Counted from the first letter of the stretch, positions 31,751 to 46,729 are shown. The stretch: 64,000 bases of DNA from Arthonia radiata (GCA_002989075.1 PSQN01000005.1:1749241-1813240), one strand, 5' to 3'. Notes: generated by a model from the sequence alone, not told the origin. Numbers and translations are program-made.

Positions 31751-34700
31751 GTAATATCTTTTTTGAGTAAAAAGCTACTGGTCTAAGCTTTCTTTCCTTA
31801 TTATTTTAACTTATATATACTTCAATTGTATAGTCTAACGTATCTATTTTTATAATAATTAGTAGGTTAGAGTTAAATATTGTTAATATAGGCTTAATCT
31901 TAAATACTTCTTTAAGTTCTCTAAATACTAATTATTCTTTTTGCGTCTAAAAGAATTCTATCGATTATTTTGTCTATTAAGACAGCGGTACTATAATTCG
32001 GCTAAAATTAGATATCTATCGCCTATAGTAGTTAATAAAGCTAAGAAACTATTACAGTTATTTTATATTCTTTAATATAGGCTATATTAGAACGAATTAA
32101 ATCTTTAAATCTTTTATTTAGAGACTATACTCGGTAAATATAAATCTAAGAAATTCGACAGATTATTAGTAAAACTAAGTTTTCTTAATATTAATTTATA
32201 AATCGGTATATACTAATCTTTCTAATACCTTCTTAATATATTCTTTATATTCTTTTAGTATATAGCTATATACTAGGTTATCGTTTAGATAAGCAGTTAT
32301 AAATATATCTAGATAATTACTAAGTGTGTTATTAATTAGTTTCTAAAATAATATAGGTACGTTTATTAGCTTCAAGAGTATAACGCAATATTTAAAAAGT
32401 TTGTGTTTAGTACGGAAGCTGTTTTCTATTCTTTATCTTTCTTTATATAAATTAAGTTATAGGCTTCTTATAGGTTAAACTTAGTAAACTATTGCGCGTC
32501 GTATAGTTAATCTATAATTTTGTCGATACATAGCAACAGATACTAATTTTTAATAGTTACTCTGTTTAATTGTCTATAGTCTATATAAAGTTGTAGTTTG
32601 CTATTTTTCTTTAATATAAAGAGTATTAAGTATCTAGCTGGTAATATTAATTTCTAGATAAAGCCTTTTTTAAGGTTTTTGTCGAAATAGTTGTAGAGCG
32701 CTTAGTTTTCTGCTTCTAATAGAGAGTATATTAAACTAAATATTAGTATTTTACCTTTTTATAAAGATATTGTATAATCTTACAGTTTATATTTTAGAAG
32801 AGCTAAGTTTAACTTAGCTTTCTTAAATAGATATTAAAATTAATTGTATTCCTCTAGTATCTTAATAATTAACTAAGTACTTATCGTTGTATAAAATTGT
32901 TAGCGTACAGTTATCTTTTATTTATACTTATATATAGTTAGCTATAGACGAAATACTATAGTAAACTTCTTTTATAAGATATCTGGTTATTAAAGTATAG
33001 TAGTACTTATTTATATAAGTTCTTTATTACGCTCCTTATTCTTACTACTAAAAATAGCTTATAAAGTATTATTATGTAGAACGACTCTTATTTAGAGTAC
33101 TTATACTTAGTAAAGAGGAGCTTCTTAGTTCTTTAATCTACTTTTAAGTTATATTGTTATAATTAAGATATATTTAGTATTATATAGTATTAATTAATAT
33201 TTACAATATTATAAGTAATTTCTTTCTAATATTTCTTAATTGTTATATTTATTAGTAAAGTTTTATAATCGACTCTTTTCTCTGCTCCTTAAAATTTAAA
33301 TAGTACGTAAAATATTTTTTTTATATCTATATTTAATACTCTTTAACGCAGCGTATTAAAATAAAGTTACTTATTATGCTTAAATTAATTATTATTTTAA
33401 TATTTCTGTTATTTATTATTATTTAAGTGTATAGATATATTTTATAAGTAGTTAAGCTTACATAGAATTAAATTCTTAGAGAGTTTAACTGTTAGATAAG
33501 CTAGTACTACTACTCTTAAAGTAGTTAGTTTAATCTTTTTTTTATTAATTATATACATTTTAGAGTATCTTAAATATTACAATCTATTTTTAGTTAATTT
33601 ACTATAAGAATTTCTATATTAAATGTCTTAATACTGCTTTTATTATAACATTTAACTTATTATTTATAATTTCTGCTTTAATTATATAACTATTGCTAGT
33701 TAAAACTTATTATGTTTATAAATTATATATTGTTAGCTAAAGATATTAGTACTAACTATATAATTTTAAACCTCTAATAAGATAGTTTATTAGTTATTAT
33801 AAGCGTAAGTAAATATATCTTAAAATATTATTAATATCCTTATTAGCGCTTAACTGTCTATTGTAAAAGGCTAACTAACAAAGTCTCTATATTATTTCTT
33901 TCTATCGAATTAGAGTTTATTCTTTTTAATTAGTATTATTCTTAAGAGAGAATTTTATACTATTAGAATCTATATTTTTATCTTTAAGTTGTTATCTTAC
34001 CTATAACGTATTATAAGTGCTATCTTACTTAGCTTCTACAGTCTATTCTCTTTTAAATTCTTTTTAGATCTCTAAATAAGGTAACTTAGGTTGTTCTTAA
34101 ATAAGACCTAGTTCTTATATTAAACCTTATTTTAGAGATATCGGTTTCTTTAGCTACTATCTTAACTCTAGCTTATTAGATTTATAAATTATATAATTAT
34201 TATTGTAGCACATAGTTTAAAATAGTGTTTCGTATAGTATAACAGTACTCTATATTTAATACCTCGGAATAGTATAGTTAATGTTATTCTAGTCCTATAG
34301 ATTTTATTGTTTCTATTTTATTTATTGTTTTCTTATTTCTTCTTATAACTTATTATTGATATTCTAATTCTAATAAAGTTTGTATAAATTTAATCGGTTC
34401 TTTTCCCTTAAGTCTTCTAAAATTAGTTAGAGTAGATCTGTTTCTAATTTTAAGTAGTTAAACGCTCGTTTTTATATAGAATTTAGGTTAGTAAGATATT
34501 TTAGTTAAAAGTCTTCTATGTATATAAATAAGCTTATCTAATTTAGACGTTAGTTAAGTTATTCTTTAGCGGTAGTAACTAAAATAGTTATATTAAACTA
34601 TTATTATAGTAAGTAAAGTTTCTAAGATTAGTTATTATTGTATCTACTTCGTTTAGTACTATTAAACTATTATTTCTTAAAACAGTATTTTTTAACTTAA

Positions 34701-35576
34701 TGTCCTAGTTTTCTGTAATGTAAGTATAGCTTATTCTTTATTTTATATTCTTTATTTTATATTCTTTATTTTATATTCTCTTTTCTAGTTATTTAGTTTT
34801 TTATAAGACTTTATAAAATTTAAATCTATTAGATCGTCTTAATTTTATTGTAAGTTTACTTAGTTCTTTATTTTATAAAACTTATTAATAAAGTTACTCT
34901 TCTTTTTTATCTATTTTTTAAAGTTACTATTATTAATTTTCTTAGCTCGTTGTATAAAGCTATCGAGATTATTAAACTTCTCTTTATAAATATTGATTAT
35001 TTTCTTAATATAATCTTTAAGTTTCCTATAAAAGATCTTAATAAAGGATTTCTTATTCTATTCTATTTAATTAATATATTATATAAATTTAGCTATATAT
35101 TTACTTATTAGTTCTATTTACTTAAAATTCTAGAGCTTTTTAATAGTAATACGTTTAGCGTTAATCTAACTAAAAATCTTTTAGAGCTTTCTTTAAAAAA
35201 AGATAAAGCTAATAAAGAATTTATTAGTATTCTTGTATCTTCTTTTTATTAAAGTAAATAAGAAGTAGTTAAAGTAGTACTTAACTTACTTATAAGCGTT
35301 TTTATTTATATAAAAGATAGTAAATAGAACTATAGTAGTATTATTTAAAAACTAGTTTTTATAAGTTTTAAAGTATATAGCTAAGCGTATTAAAAATAAA
35401 GTAACTTTAAAACGTTTATTTAAGAAACTTTTTTCTATCTTAGTATTAATATTTAATATTTTATTTATACTAGTTATTTTATTAGCTAATCTATTTATAA
35501 TATTGTAGCTATTAAGTATTAAAGTAGTAAATATAATTAATCTACTTTTTTTACTTTTATAGCAAGTCTATTAAAG

Positions 35577-36025
35577 TATAACGCTAGTTGCTAAAAGAAC
35601 TAAACTAAGGCTTACTTACTTTATATACTTATTAACCTTAGTAGTAGGTATCTTATATACTAGAGACTAAAAGATAGAAGAGGGAAAATAGATTATAAAG
35701 AGTAAGAGAAACTTAACTAAGTAGATAGAAGGTAAAGTACGTTACTTAAATATAGTTAAGAAACTTACATATAAATATTAAGTTAATAGACTAAAGTTTA
35801 TCTTAAGATTAGCTATTAGTTTAACTATATAGTTTAAGATATATAAATAGATTTCTTGATATTTAACGGCTATAATAGCTTCTTTATTAGACTATTAGAA
35901 TTCTATTGCAATATAGCGACGTTGCTAATATCGCTATATCGAAGTTATTAGGTATTCTATATAATACTTTAATAAGGCTAGCTGTGCTTAGCCTTATACT
36001 AGCTAGATATAGTAAGACTATAACA
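35577..36025 (-). repeat. G2 LTR, right (5' in element orientation)
   Basis: A 449 bp LTR matching 23356-23804. It is followed at once by ATATA (36026-36030), the duplicated target, and then by the rest of the G3 LTR. Confidence 0.85.
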
Positions 36026-36030
36026 ATATA

Positions 36031-36279
36031 GCTAGACTAATAGCTAACCTTAAAATAGACTTTAGTCTGTTAACTTAATATTTAAATATAAGTTTCTTAT
36101 TATATTTAAGTAACGTACTTTACCTTTTATTTACTTAGTTAAGTTTCTTTTTACTCTTTATAATCTATTTTACCTCTTCTATCTTTTAGTCTCTAGTATA
36201 TAAGATACCTACTACTAAGATCGATAAGTATATAAAATAAGTAACCTTTAGTTTAGTTTTTTTAACGATTAGTATTATA
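36031..36279 (+). repeat. G3 5' LTR, second part
   Basis: This continues the LTR interrupted at 23355; 200 + 249 bp gives the usual ~449 bp. It is followed by the G3 leader and gag region. Confidence 0.85.
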
Positions 36280-37354
36280 CTTTAATAAACTCGCTATAAA
36301 AGTAGAGAAAGTAGATTAATTATATTTACTACTTTAGTATTTAATAGTTATAACGCTATAAATAGATTAGCTAATAGAATAGCTAATATAAGTAAGATAT
36401 TAAATATTAATACTAAGATAAAAAAAAGCTTCTTAAATAAATGTTTTAAAGTTACTTTATTTTTAATATACTTAGCCGTATACTTTAAAACTTATAAAGA
36501 CTAGTTTCTAAATAACACTACTATAATTCTATTTACTTTCTTTTATATAAATAAAAATACTTATAAATAAATTAAATACTACTTTAACGACTTTTTATTT
36601 ACTTTAATAAAAAAATAGATATAAGAATACTAATAAGTTCTTTATTAGCTTTATTTTTTTTAAAGAAAGCTCTAAGAGATTTTTAGTTAAACTAACGTTA
36701 AACGTATTATTACTAAAAAGCTCTAGACTTTTAAGTAAATAGAACTAATAAGTAAATATATAGCTAAATTTATACAGTATACTAATTAAATAGAATAAAA
36801 TAAGAAACTCTTTATTAAGACCTTTTATAAGAGACTTAAAGATTATATTAAGAAAACAATCTATATTTATAAAGAGAAGTTTAATAATCTTAATAGCTTT
36901 ATATAATAAGCTAAAAAGATTAATAATAGTAACTTTAAAAGATAAATAAAAAAGAAGAGTAACTCTACTAATAGATTTTATAAAATAAAGAACTAAGTAA
37001 ACTTATAATAAAATCGAGGTAATCTAATAGAGTTAAATTTTATAAAGTCTTATAAAAAACTAAACAACTAGAAAAAAGAATATAAAATAAAGAATAAGCT
37101 ATACTTATATTATAAAAAACTAGAGCATTAAGTTAAAGAATACTGTTTTAAAAAATAATAGTTTAACAGTACTAAACAAAGTAAGTACAATAATAATTAA
37201 TTTTAAAAACTCTGCTTGCTACAATAATAGTTTAATATAACTATTTTAGTTACTATTACTAAAGAATAACTTAACTAACGTCTAAATTAAATAAGCTTAC
37301 TTATATATATAGAAGACTTTTAACTAAAATATTTTATTAGCTTAAGTTTTATAT

Positions 37355-37804
37355 TGTAACGCTAGTTGCTAGAAGAACCAAACTAAGGCTTACTTACCTT
37401 ATATACTTATTAACCTTAGTAATAGGTATCTTATATACTAAAGACTAAAAGATAGGAGAGATAAAATAGATTATAGAAGGTAAGAGAAGCTTAACTAAAA
37501 TAGATAGAAGATAAAGTATATTATCTAAATATAATTAAGAAACTTATATTTAAATATTAATAAAATAAACTAAAGTTTATTTTAAGATTGGCTATTAGTT
37601 TAGCTATATAGTCTAAAATATAAAGGTAAGTTTTTCTATATTCGATAGTTTTAATAGTCTTTTTGTTATATAGTTAGGATTCTATTGCAATATAGCAACG
37701 TCGGCGACGTTGCTATATTAAGCTTATCGGATATACTATACAATACTCTAATAAGGCTAGCTATACTTAGCCTTATACTAGCTTAATATAGTAAGATCGT
37801 AATA
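37355..37804 (-). repeat. G1 LTR, left (3' in element orientation)
   Basis: A 450 bp LTR starting TGTAACGCTAG and ending GATCGTAATA, paired with 43831-44280. Confidence 0.85.
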
Positions 37805-38640
37805 CAAGGTTCTCTCTTTAAGGCTAGTTGTTCTTAACGGCCCTAAAGATATTAAAACCTTGTTGTCGCTCTATAGTAGATCTAGTTCTATAAGTCGTTA
37901 TACTTAAAGTTAAGAAGACTTTAACGCTAATAAAGCGCTTAAGATTAATATTATTCTTACTAAAGTCTATAATCGAAAGATGCCTCTATATTTCTGTTAC
38001 TTTTATTTAAATAAAAAGTACGTTCTAAAGTCTAGAAAGGTATCTTACTTTATATATTCTTGTAATAAGAAGTTGTATAATGTTCGTTTGTCGTTAGAGA
38101 ATAGTTAGTTTCTATCTTACGTTTATTTTTAAGTTAGTTCTAACTTATTTTAGCTTAGAGTATCCGTTCTTAGTACTTATAGGTATTAAATACCCTCTAG
38201 AGGCAATATAAGCGTTTAGCAGAAGAAAAGAAAGTCGTTTGTACAGCAAAAAGGCAGCGCAAAGCTATTAAAGCGGCGGTTATAGATTTAAAGAAGGAGC
38301 TTAAAAGGTTGCGTACTTAGACGCAGAACAAAATAAATTAGAATAATATACTATTCGAGAAAGAATAGCTAGCGGCTATGTTTAATAGTAATATTGTAAA
38401 TATATTGAGTAGCTTAAGTATAGATTTTCGTAATAATCTATATTTAGAGTTAGATAGTAGGCTACTAATATAGTAGGCTAGTTTATTTATAGATAATTTA
38501 GATACTAATAGAGCGTACTAAGTAGTAAATTAGAGTATTAGCGCTGTTACAGCTAATTAATATTCTAGTTCTAATAGTGTTAAATAGTATCTTTATAGTT
38601 AATTAGATTTTATTTTAGTTTCTATTAATTTTTATATTTA
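37805..38640 (+). other. Opposite-strand frame remnant inside G1
   Basis: This is the best-preserved example of the frame found on the strand opposite to pol in all three gypsy copies. It has a Cys-bearing start near 37.98 kb and a basic, coiled-coil-like stretch (DLKKELKRLR) near 38.3 kb, followed by a Leu/Asp/Ser-rich part. It lies between integrase and the 3' LTR of the element. It is broken; the function is unknown. Confidence 0.5.
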
Positions 38641-41600
38641 GAGTATTCTTTCTATTTTATAAGATACTGTTGTTTATCTTGGTATTGTCTATAAGTCTAA
38701 ATTGTTTTAACCTTATATTTAGGTTCTTAGTTATTAAAAAGAATTTCTGAGTTAAATCGTTCTACTTCTTAAGAGTAGGCTAATTTTAATAGCACTATAT
38801 AGAATATACAGTATATTCTTATTGTCTTTAGAAGTTTAAGTTTAAATATTATAGATCTTAATTACTGTAAGATTTTAAACGGTTCTATCTTAGTATAGTT
38901 AAGTTTTTTACTTAGTCTGGTAGTTTTTAAGTTTCTTATAAGTAAGTAAGCTCTTTCCTCTTCTTTTATACTTATATTTAGGGTAGTTCTTAACTTATTA
39001 TATTATTTTCTAGTTTGTTTATTAATAAACTCGCTGTTGAACTTTAAGTACTGGTATAGGGTTTTTATACTTGTAGCTATATATATAGCTGTTTTATTTT
39101 CTGTAGTATTCTATAGTTATCTTCCTTAAAGAGGGTAGTAGCTATATAAGACATAAAACGGAGTTGTCTTCGTTATATTGTTCTTTATATTATTATACGC
39201 GGCTTACGCTACTAATAGTAATTGTATTCAGTCGTCTTACTAGTAGTTAATATATAGGTAGAAATATTGTTTTAGTATTTAATTTATTCGTTCTGTCTAT
39301 CCGTCTGTTTATAGATAAAATAAAGTAAATATTTTTTGTTTTGTTTCTAGTTGCTGTATAAGAGATATCTAAAATCTTAACACAAATTTTCGATCTCTGT
39401 CAAAAATAATTCTTTATAGTTGCTTATAGTTAGCTAGAATAATCTAAAGAAATATATATACTAATTGTTCTAAATTGCTAGCTTCTTTATAAGGTACGAA
39501 GTACGCGTACTTTGTTAGTTTGTGTTTGTTATATATAACTAAAATAGCGTTGTAAGTTACTTTTATAAGCAAATTCTTAGAAATTAGTAATTTAGTAATA
39601 AAGTCTAGTAAAACTATATACTATAGTCTCTTAGATATTTCTAGTAGCTATAGTTTACTGTATAGTAAATATCTTAGATACTTGGTTCTTGCGTATATAT
39701 TGTGTTCTTAGATATAATTCTTAATATAGTGTTAAATTCTCGGGATATAGTAGGTTCTTATAATCTTTTTAATAGTATTATCGATACTTTTATATCTTTT
39801 CGTTAGGTTATTATAGAAGTTATTAATAATATATTAAATTAGATTCCTTGGAACGTAGATCTTGCTCTAAAATTTATAATAGCCTCTATTATTCTTAGTT
39901 AGTTCTAGGTGTCGTTTCTTATTTTTCTAGTAAATCTTAGAGTCGTTTAGAATATTTAGGATTCGGCTGTCTAGTTCGATAATAAACTCGATTGTTATAG
40001 CCAATTAATTATATTTAATCTCGTTATTATATTCTTAAAATATTACCTGTTTAATGTGTTTCTTGTTATTAAGGTAATCTAGACGTTGACTTAGAGCGTC
40101 GGCTTTATTGTTCTTAAAATTCTTCTTGTAAATAATAATAAAGTTGTATAGAGCTATAGTTTTTAACTATCTAACTTATCTGTATTTAAGTTTCTTTATT
40201 ATTATAAAGTAAGTTAGATTCATTCTTATAGTTTATATAATTTATATATATATAGTCTGCTTCTTTTAGATAAGCTCGCTATATCTTAAATACTGCTATA
40301 ATAGTTAAGAGCTTTTTATTGTAAATATCGTAGTTCTATTCTATAAGTAATATTTTTCTTAAGTAGAAAGCTACTAATCTAAGCTTTCTTTTCTTATTAT
40401 TTTAACTTATATATACTCTAATTGTATAGTCTAACGTATCTATTTTTATAATAATTAGTAAATTAGAGTTAAATATTGCTAATATAGGCTCGATCTTAAA
40501 AGCTTTCTTAAGCTCTTTAAATACTAATTGTTCTTTTTACGTCTAAAAGAATTCTATCGATTATTTTGTTTATTAAGACAGTAGTGCTATAATTCGGCTA
40601 AAGTTAAATATTTATTGTCTATAGTAGTTAGCAAAACTAAGAAACTATTGCAATTATTTTATATTCTTTAGTATAGGTTAGATTAGAACGAATTAAATCT
40701 TTAAATCTTCTATTTAAATACCGTACTTAGTAATTATAAATCTAAGAAATTCGACAGATTGTTGGTAAAACTAGGTTTTCTCGATATTAATTTGTAAATC
40801 GATACGCGTTAATCTTTATAATACCTTCTTAATATGTTTCTTATATTCTTCTAGTATACAGCTATATACTAGGATATCGTTTAGATAAGCAGTTATAAAT
40901 ATATCTAGATAATTACTAAGTGTGTTGTTGATTTCCGAATAAATTCTTTCTTAAGGTTTTCGTTAAGATAGTCGCGGAGCGCTTAATTTTCTGCTTCTAA
41001 TAGAAAGTATATTAAACTGAATATTAGCGTTTTACCTTCTTATAGAGGTATTGTGTAATTTTACGGTTTGTGCCCCAGGAGAGCTAAGTTTAGCTTAGCT
41101 TTCTTAAATAAATATCGGAATTGATCGTATTCCTCTAGTATCTTAGTAATTAGCTGAGTACTTGTTGTCGTATAGAATTATTGGTGTATAGTTGTCTCTT
41201 GTTTATACCTATATATAGTTGGCTACAGATAAGATACTACGTTAGACTTCTTTTATAAAATATTTAAGTGTCGGATTATAGTAGTACTAATCTATATAAG
41301 TTTTTATCGTACTTCTTATTCTTACTATTAAAAATAGCTTATAGAGTATTTATTCTATAGAACGACTCTTATTCAGAGTACTTATACCTAGTAAAGAGGA
41401 GTTTCTTAGTTCTCTAATTTACTTTTAAATTATATTGTTGTAACTAAGGTATACTTAGTATAGCGTAGTACTAATTAATATTTATAACATTATAAGTAAT
41501 TTCTTCTTAATAGTCTTTAATAATTATATTTATTGATAAAGTCTTATAGTTAACTCTTTCTTCTATTTCTTAAAATTTAGATAGTATATAGAGTAATTTC

Positions 41601-43830
41601 TTCTTTTATATTTATATTTAGTACTCTTTAACGTAGTATATCGAAATAAAGTTGTTTATTGCGTCTAAATTAATTATAATTCTAATGTTTCTGTAGTTTA
41701 TTGTTATTTAAGTGTATAGATATATTTTATAGGTAGCTAAGCTTATATAGAGCTAAACTTTTAAAGAGTCTTACTATTAAACAGGCCAATACTACTACCC
41801 TTAAAGTAGTCGGTTTAGTCTTTTTTCTATTAATTATATATGTTCTAGAGTATTCTAGGTATTAAAACTTATTATCGATTAATTTGCTATAAGAATTCCT
41901 ATATAAGGTGTTCTAGTACTACTTTTATTATAACGTCTAGTTTATTGTTTATAATCTCTATTTTAATTATATAACTATTGCTAGTTAAAACTTATTATAT
42001 TTATAGGTTATATATTATTAATTAAAGATATTAATACTAACTATATAATTTTAGACCTCTAATAAGATAGTTTACTGGTCGTTATAGACGTAAGTAAATA
42101 TATTCTAAAATATTATAAATATCTTTATTAGCGCTTAACTTTCTATTATAAAAGGCTAACTAATAAAGTCTCTATATTATTTCTTTTTAACGAGTTAGAG
42201 TTTACTCTTTCTAATTAGTATTATTCTTAAGAAAGAATTCTATATTATCGAAATCTATATTTTTATCTTTAAGTCGTTGTTTTATCTATAACGTATTATA
42301 GATGCTATCTTACTTAGCTTCTATAGTCTGTTCTTCCTTGAATTCTTTTTAAGTCTCTAAGTAAGGTAATCTAGGTTGTCCTCGAGTAAGATCTAGTTTT
42401 TGTATTAAACCTTGTTTTAGATATATATATTTCTTTGGCTACTATTTTAATCTAAGTTTGTTAAATTTATAGATCGTATAATTGTTATTATAGTATATAG
42501 TTTAAAATAGTATTTTGTATAGTATAATGGTACTTTATATCTAATGCCTCGGAATAGTACAGTTAATATTATTTTAGTTCTATAGATTCTATTGTTCCCG
42601 TTTTATTTATTGTTCCTTTATTTTCTTCTATAACTTATCGTTCGTATCTCAATTCTAATAAAATTTATATAGATTTAGTCGGTTTTTCTTCTTTAGATTC
42701 TTTAAGATTAGTTAAGGTAGATTTGTTTCTAATTTAAGATAGTTAAACGCTTATTTTTATACAAGGTTTAAGCTAATAAGGTATTTTAGCTAAAAGTCTT
42801 CTATATATATAAGTAAGCCTATCTAATTTAGACATTAGTTAAGTTGTTCTCTAGTTATAGTAACTAAGATAGTTATATTAAACTATTGTCGTAGAGAGCG
42901 GAATTTCTAAGATTAATTGTTACGTCCGCTTCGTTCGGTACTATTAAACTGTTGTTTCTTAAAATAGTATTTCTTAACTTAATGCCCTAGTTTTCTATAA
43001 TATAAGTATAGCTTATTTTTTATTCTGTGTTCTCTTTCTTAGTTATTTAGTTTTTCTTAAAACTTAATGAAATCTAGCTTTATTGAATCGCCTCAATCTT
43101 ATCGTAAGTTTGCTCGATTCTTTGTTCTATAGAATCTATTAGTAGGGTTACTCTTCTTTTTTATTTATCTTTTAAAGTTGCTATTGTCGATCTTCTTTGC
43201 TCGTTATATAAAGCTATTAAGGTCATTAAACTTTTCTTTATAAATATAGATTATTTTCTTAATATAGTCTTTAAGTCCTTTATAAAAGGTCTTAATAAGA
43301 GGTTTCTTGTTCTATCCTATTTAAATAGCATACTATATAAATTTAGCGGTATATCTGCTTACTAGTCCTATTTACTTAAGGTTCTAAAGCTTTCTAATAG
43401 CGACGCGCCTAGCGTTAGTTTATTTAAAGATTTTATAAAGCTTTTTCTAAAAGAAGATAAAGCTAGCAAAGAACTTATTGGTATCCTTGCGCCTACTCTT
43501 TATCGGGATAAATAAGAAGTCGTTAAGATAGTACTTAATCTACTTATAAACATCTCTGTTTATATAAGAGATAGTAAATAGAACTATAGTAGTATCGTTT
43601 AGAAACTAGTCTTTATAAGTTTTAAAGTATATAGCTATGCGTATTAAAAATAAAGTAACTTTAAAACGTTTACTTAAGAAGCTTTTTTCTATCTTAGTAT
43701 TAACGTTTAATATTTTACTTATACTAGCTATTCTGTTAGCTAACCTGTTTGCAGCGTTACGGCTATTAGGTATTAAAGTAGTAAATATAATTAATCTACT
43801 TTCTCTACTTTTATAGCGAGTCTATTAAAG

Positions 43831-44280
43831 TATAACGCTAATTGCTAAGAGAACTAAACTAAGGCTTATTTATCTTATATACTTGTTAACCTTAGTAGTA
43901 GATATTTTGTATGCTAGAGACTAAAAGATAGAAGAGACGAAATAAATTATAAAAGATAAGAGAGGCTTAACTAAAATAAATAAAAGATAAAGTATATTAT
44001 CTAAATATAGTTAAGAAACTTATATTTAAATATTAAATTAATAAACTAAAGTTTATTCTAAGGTTAGCTATTAGTCTAGCTATATAGTTTAAGGTACAAA
44101 AATAAGTCTCTTTATATTTAATAGCCTTAATAGTCTTTTTATTACGTAATTAGAATTCTATTGCGATATAGCAACGTTACTAACGTTGCTATATTAAGCT
44201 TATTAGATATACTATACAACACTCTAATAAGGCTAGCTGTACTTAGCCTTGTACTAGCCTAATATAGTAAGATCGTAATA
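43831..44280 (-). repeat. G1 LTR, right (5' in element orientation)
   Basis: A 450 bp LTR matching 37355-37804, followed by the duplicated target TATAT and the continuation of G3 gag. Confidence 0.85.
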
Positions 44281-44423
44281 TATATAGAGACAAGCGTTCA
44301 ACTACTTAGAATTAGAAATAAATCTATTTTAACTAATTTTAAAGAACTTAAAAGAAAAAAATTAACTAAATTTATACAAACTTTATTAAAATTAGGATAT
44401 TAATAATAAGTTATAAGAAGAAA

Positions 44424-44931
44424 TATTAAAAAGGGTGCAGAAAAGAAGAAGAATACTACTATAAAGAGTAGAAAGACGAGACCAGCTTAAAACTAGTGCA
44501 ATACTTAAGCTTAATACAGATACAATACTTAGTAGCAAGGAGAAGCTGTTATTATATTGTCTGTCTTATTAGCTAGAATTCTCTAGAGAGATCCTAGCTT
44601 ATATATCTAAGTTTAGCGGCCCATATAGAACTTACTAGATATCTATTCTTTTAATAGAAGCTAAATAACCTGTAACTTACTATATAAGACAGTAATTCTA
44701 TTTATCTAAAACTATTAGTCTTTAAGTCTATTCTGTGTTGTTTTAGACTACAGGCCAGCTATCTAGAACGGATTGTACAATGCTCCTTTTTGTTCTAAAC
44801 TCGGACTACTAGGCCCGACTCTTTAGGTAAAAGGCTTGTTCTATTTTAGACCGAGACAGCTAGTAGAACCTGTTCGATACTCCGGGTCCCTGGGGGTTCC
44901 GGCTAACCAGCTAGTTGGTTAATTTTCAACA
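44424..44931 (-). mobile_element. Solo copia LTR inside G3
   Basis: A 508 bp copy of the C1-family LTR (same orientation as C1) with no internal region. It is flanked by AGAAA on both sides (44419-44423 and 44932-44936). It sits in the gag region of G3. A solo LTR forms by recombination between the two LTRs of a full element. Confidence 0.85.
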
Positions 44932-46729
44932 AGAAACAAGAGAACAATAAATAAGACAAGAACAATAGAATTTATAAGACTAAAACAATATTAATCGTAC
45001 TATCTTAAGGCAACGAGCATAAGAAACTATTATACTATATAAGATACTATTCTAAACCGCGTACTATAATAATAATTATACAATCTATAAGTTTAATAAA
45101 TTAGAGTTAAAATAGTAATTAAAGAAACTAATATCTCTAAAACAAGGTTTAATATAAAAACTAGGCCTTACTTAAGGACAATCTAGGTTACCTTACTTAA
45201 AAACTTATAGGAAATTTTAGGAAAAATAGATTGTAGAAGCTAAGCGAGATAGTATTTATAATACGTTATAGATAAAATAATAACTTAAAGATAAAAGTAT
45301 AGATTCTAAGAATATAAAATTCTCTCTTAAGAATAAAACTAACTAAGAAGAATAAACTCTAAACCGTTAGAAAGAAATAATATAGAGACTTTATTAGTTA
45401 GCCTTTTATAAGAGAAAGTTAAGCGCTAATAGAGATATTAATAATATTTTAGAATATATTTACTTACGTTTATAATAATTAATAAACTATCTTATTAGAC
45501 GTTTAAAATTATATAGTTAGTACTAATATCTTTAACTAACAATATACAATCTATAAATACAATAAATTTTAACTAGCGATAGTTGTACAATTAAAATAGA
45601 GATTGTAAATAATAAACTAAACGTTATAATAAAAGTAGTACTAAAATATCTTATATAAGAATTCTTATAGTAAATTAATCGATAATAGATTTTAATATTT
45701 AAGATACTTTAGAACGTATATAATTAACAGAAAAAAGACTAAACCGACTACTTTAAGAGTAGTAATACTAATTTATTTAACAGTTAAATCTTTTAAAGAC
45801 TTAGCTTTACGTAAACTTAGCTACTTATAGAATATATTTATATACTTAGATAACAGTAAACAATAGAAATATTAAAATTATAGTTAATTTAAACGTAATA
45901 GGTAACTTTATTTTAATACGCTATATTAAAGAATATTAAATATAAATATAAAAGAAGAAATTACTTTATATACTGTTTAAATTTTAAGAAGCAGAGAAAA
46001 AAGTTAACTATAAAACTTTACTAATAGATATAATAATTAAGAACTATTAAAAAGAGATTATTTATAATATTATAGATATTAATTAGTATTACGCTATATT
46101 AGATATATCTTAGTTACAATAATATAACTTAAAAGTAGATTAAAGAACTAAAAAACTCTTCTTTACTAGATATAAGTACTTTAAATAAGAGTCGTTCTAT
46201 AGAATAGATACTTTATAAGCTATTTTTAGTAGTAAGAATAAGAAGCGTAATAAAGAATTTATATAAATAAGTACTACTATACTTTAATAATCGAATATCT
46301 TATAAAAGAAATTTACTGTAGTATTTTGTTTATAGCTAACTATATATAAGTATAAATAAAAGATAACTATACGCTAACAATTCTATATAACAATAAGTAC
46401 TTAGTTAATTACTAAAATATTTGAGAAATATAATTAATTTTGATACTTATTTATAGAAGCTAAGTTAAACTTAGCTCTCTTAGAATATAAACTATAAAAT
46501 TATATAATATCTTTATAAGAAGGTAAAACACTAATATTTGGTCTAATATACTTTCTATTAAAAGTAAAAAATTAAGCGCTCTACGACTATCTCAACGAAA
46601 ACCTTAAGAAAGGCTTTATCTAAAAATTAATATTATTGGCCGGATACCTAATACTCTTTGTACCTAAGAAGAATAATAAACTACAACTTTATATAGATTA
46701 TAAACAATTTAACAGAGTAACTATTAAAA

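Larger units (their letters stand above)
23356..36025 (-). mobile_element. G2: Ty3/gypsy fossil inserted in G3's 5' LTR
   Basis: A gypsy element of the same family as G3, coding on the minus strand, with LTRs at 23356-23804 and 35577-36025 (each 449 bp). The target-site duplication is ATATA. It hosts the copia element C1 (26339-31750). Without C1 it is about 7.25 kb. In coding order it holds gag (~34.3-35.5 kb), protease and RT/RNase H (~31.8-34 kb and 26.0-26.3 kb), integrase (~24.8-26 kb) and an opposite-strand frame next to the 3' LTR (~23.8-24.6 kb). It is broken, with many RIP-type breaks. It is younger than G3 and older than C1. Confidence 0.85.
37355..44280 (-). mobile_element. G1: Ty3/gypsy fossil inserted in G3's gag
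   Basis: A second minus-strand copy of the same gypsy family, with 450 bp LTRs at 37355-37804 and 43831-44280 and a perfect target duplication TATAT (37350-37354 and 44281-44285). On either side the G3 gag region resumes exactly. Parts in coding order run from right to left: gag (~42.6-43.8 kb), RT/RNase H (~40-42.5 kb), integrase (~38.8-40 kb) and an opposite-strand frame (37.9-38.6 kb). It is broken, with many RIP-type breaks, and is slightly shorter than its sister copies. It is younger than G3. Confidence 0.85.
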
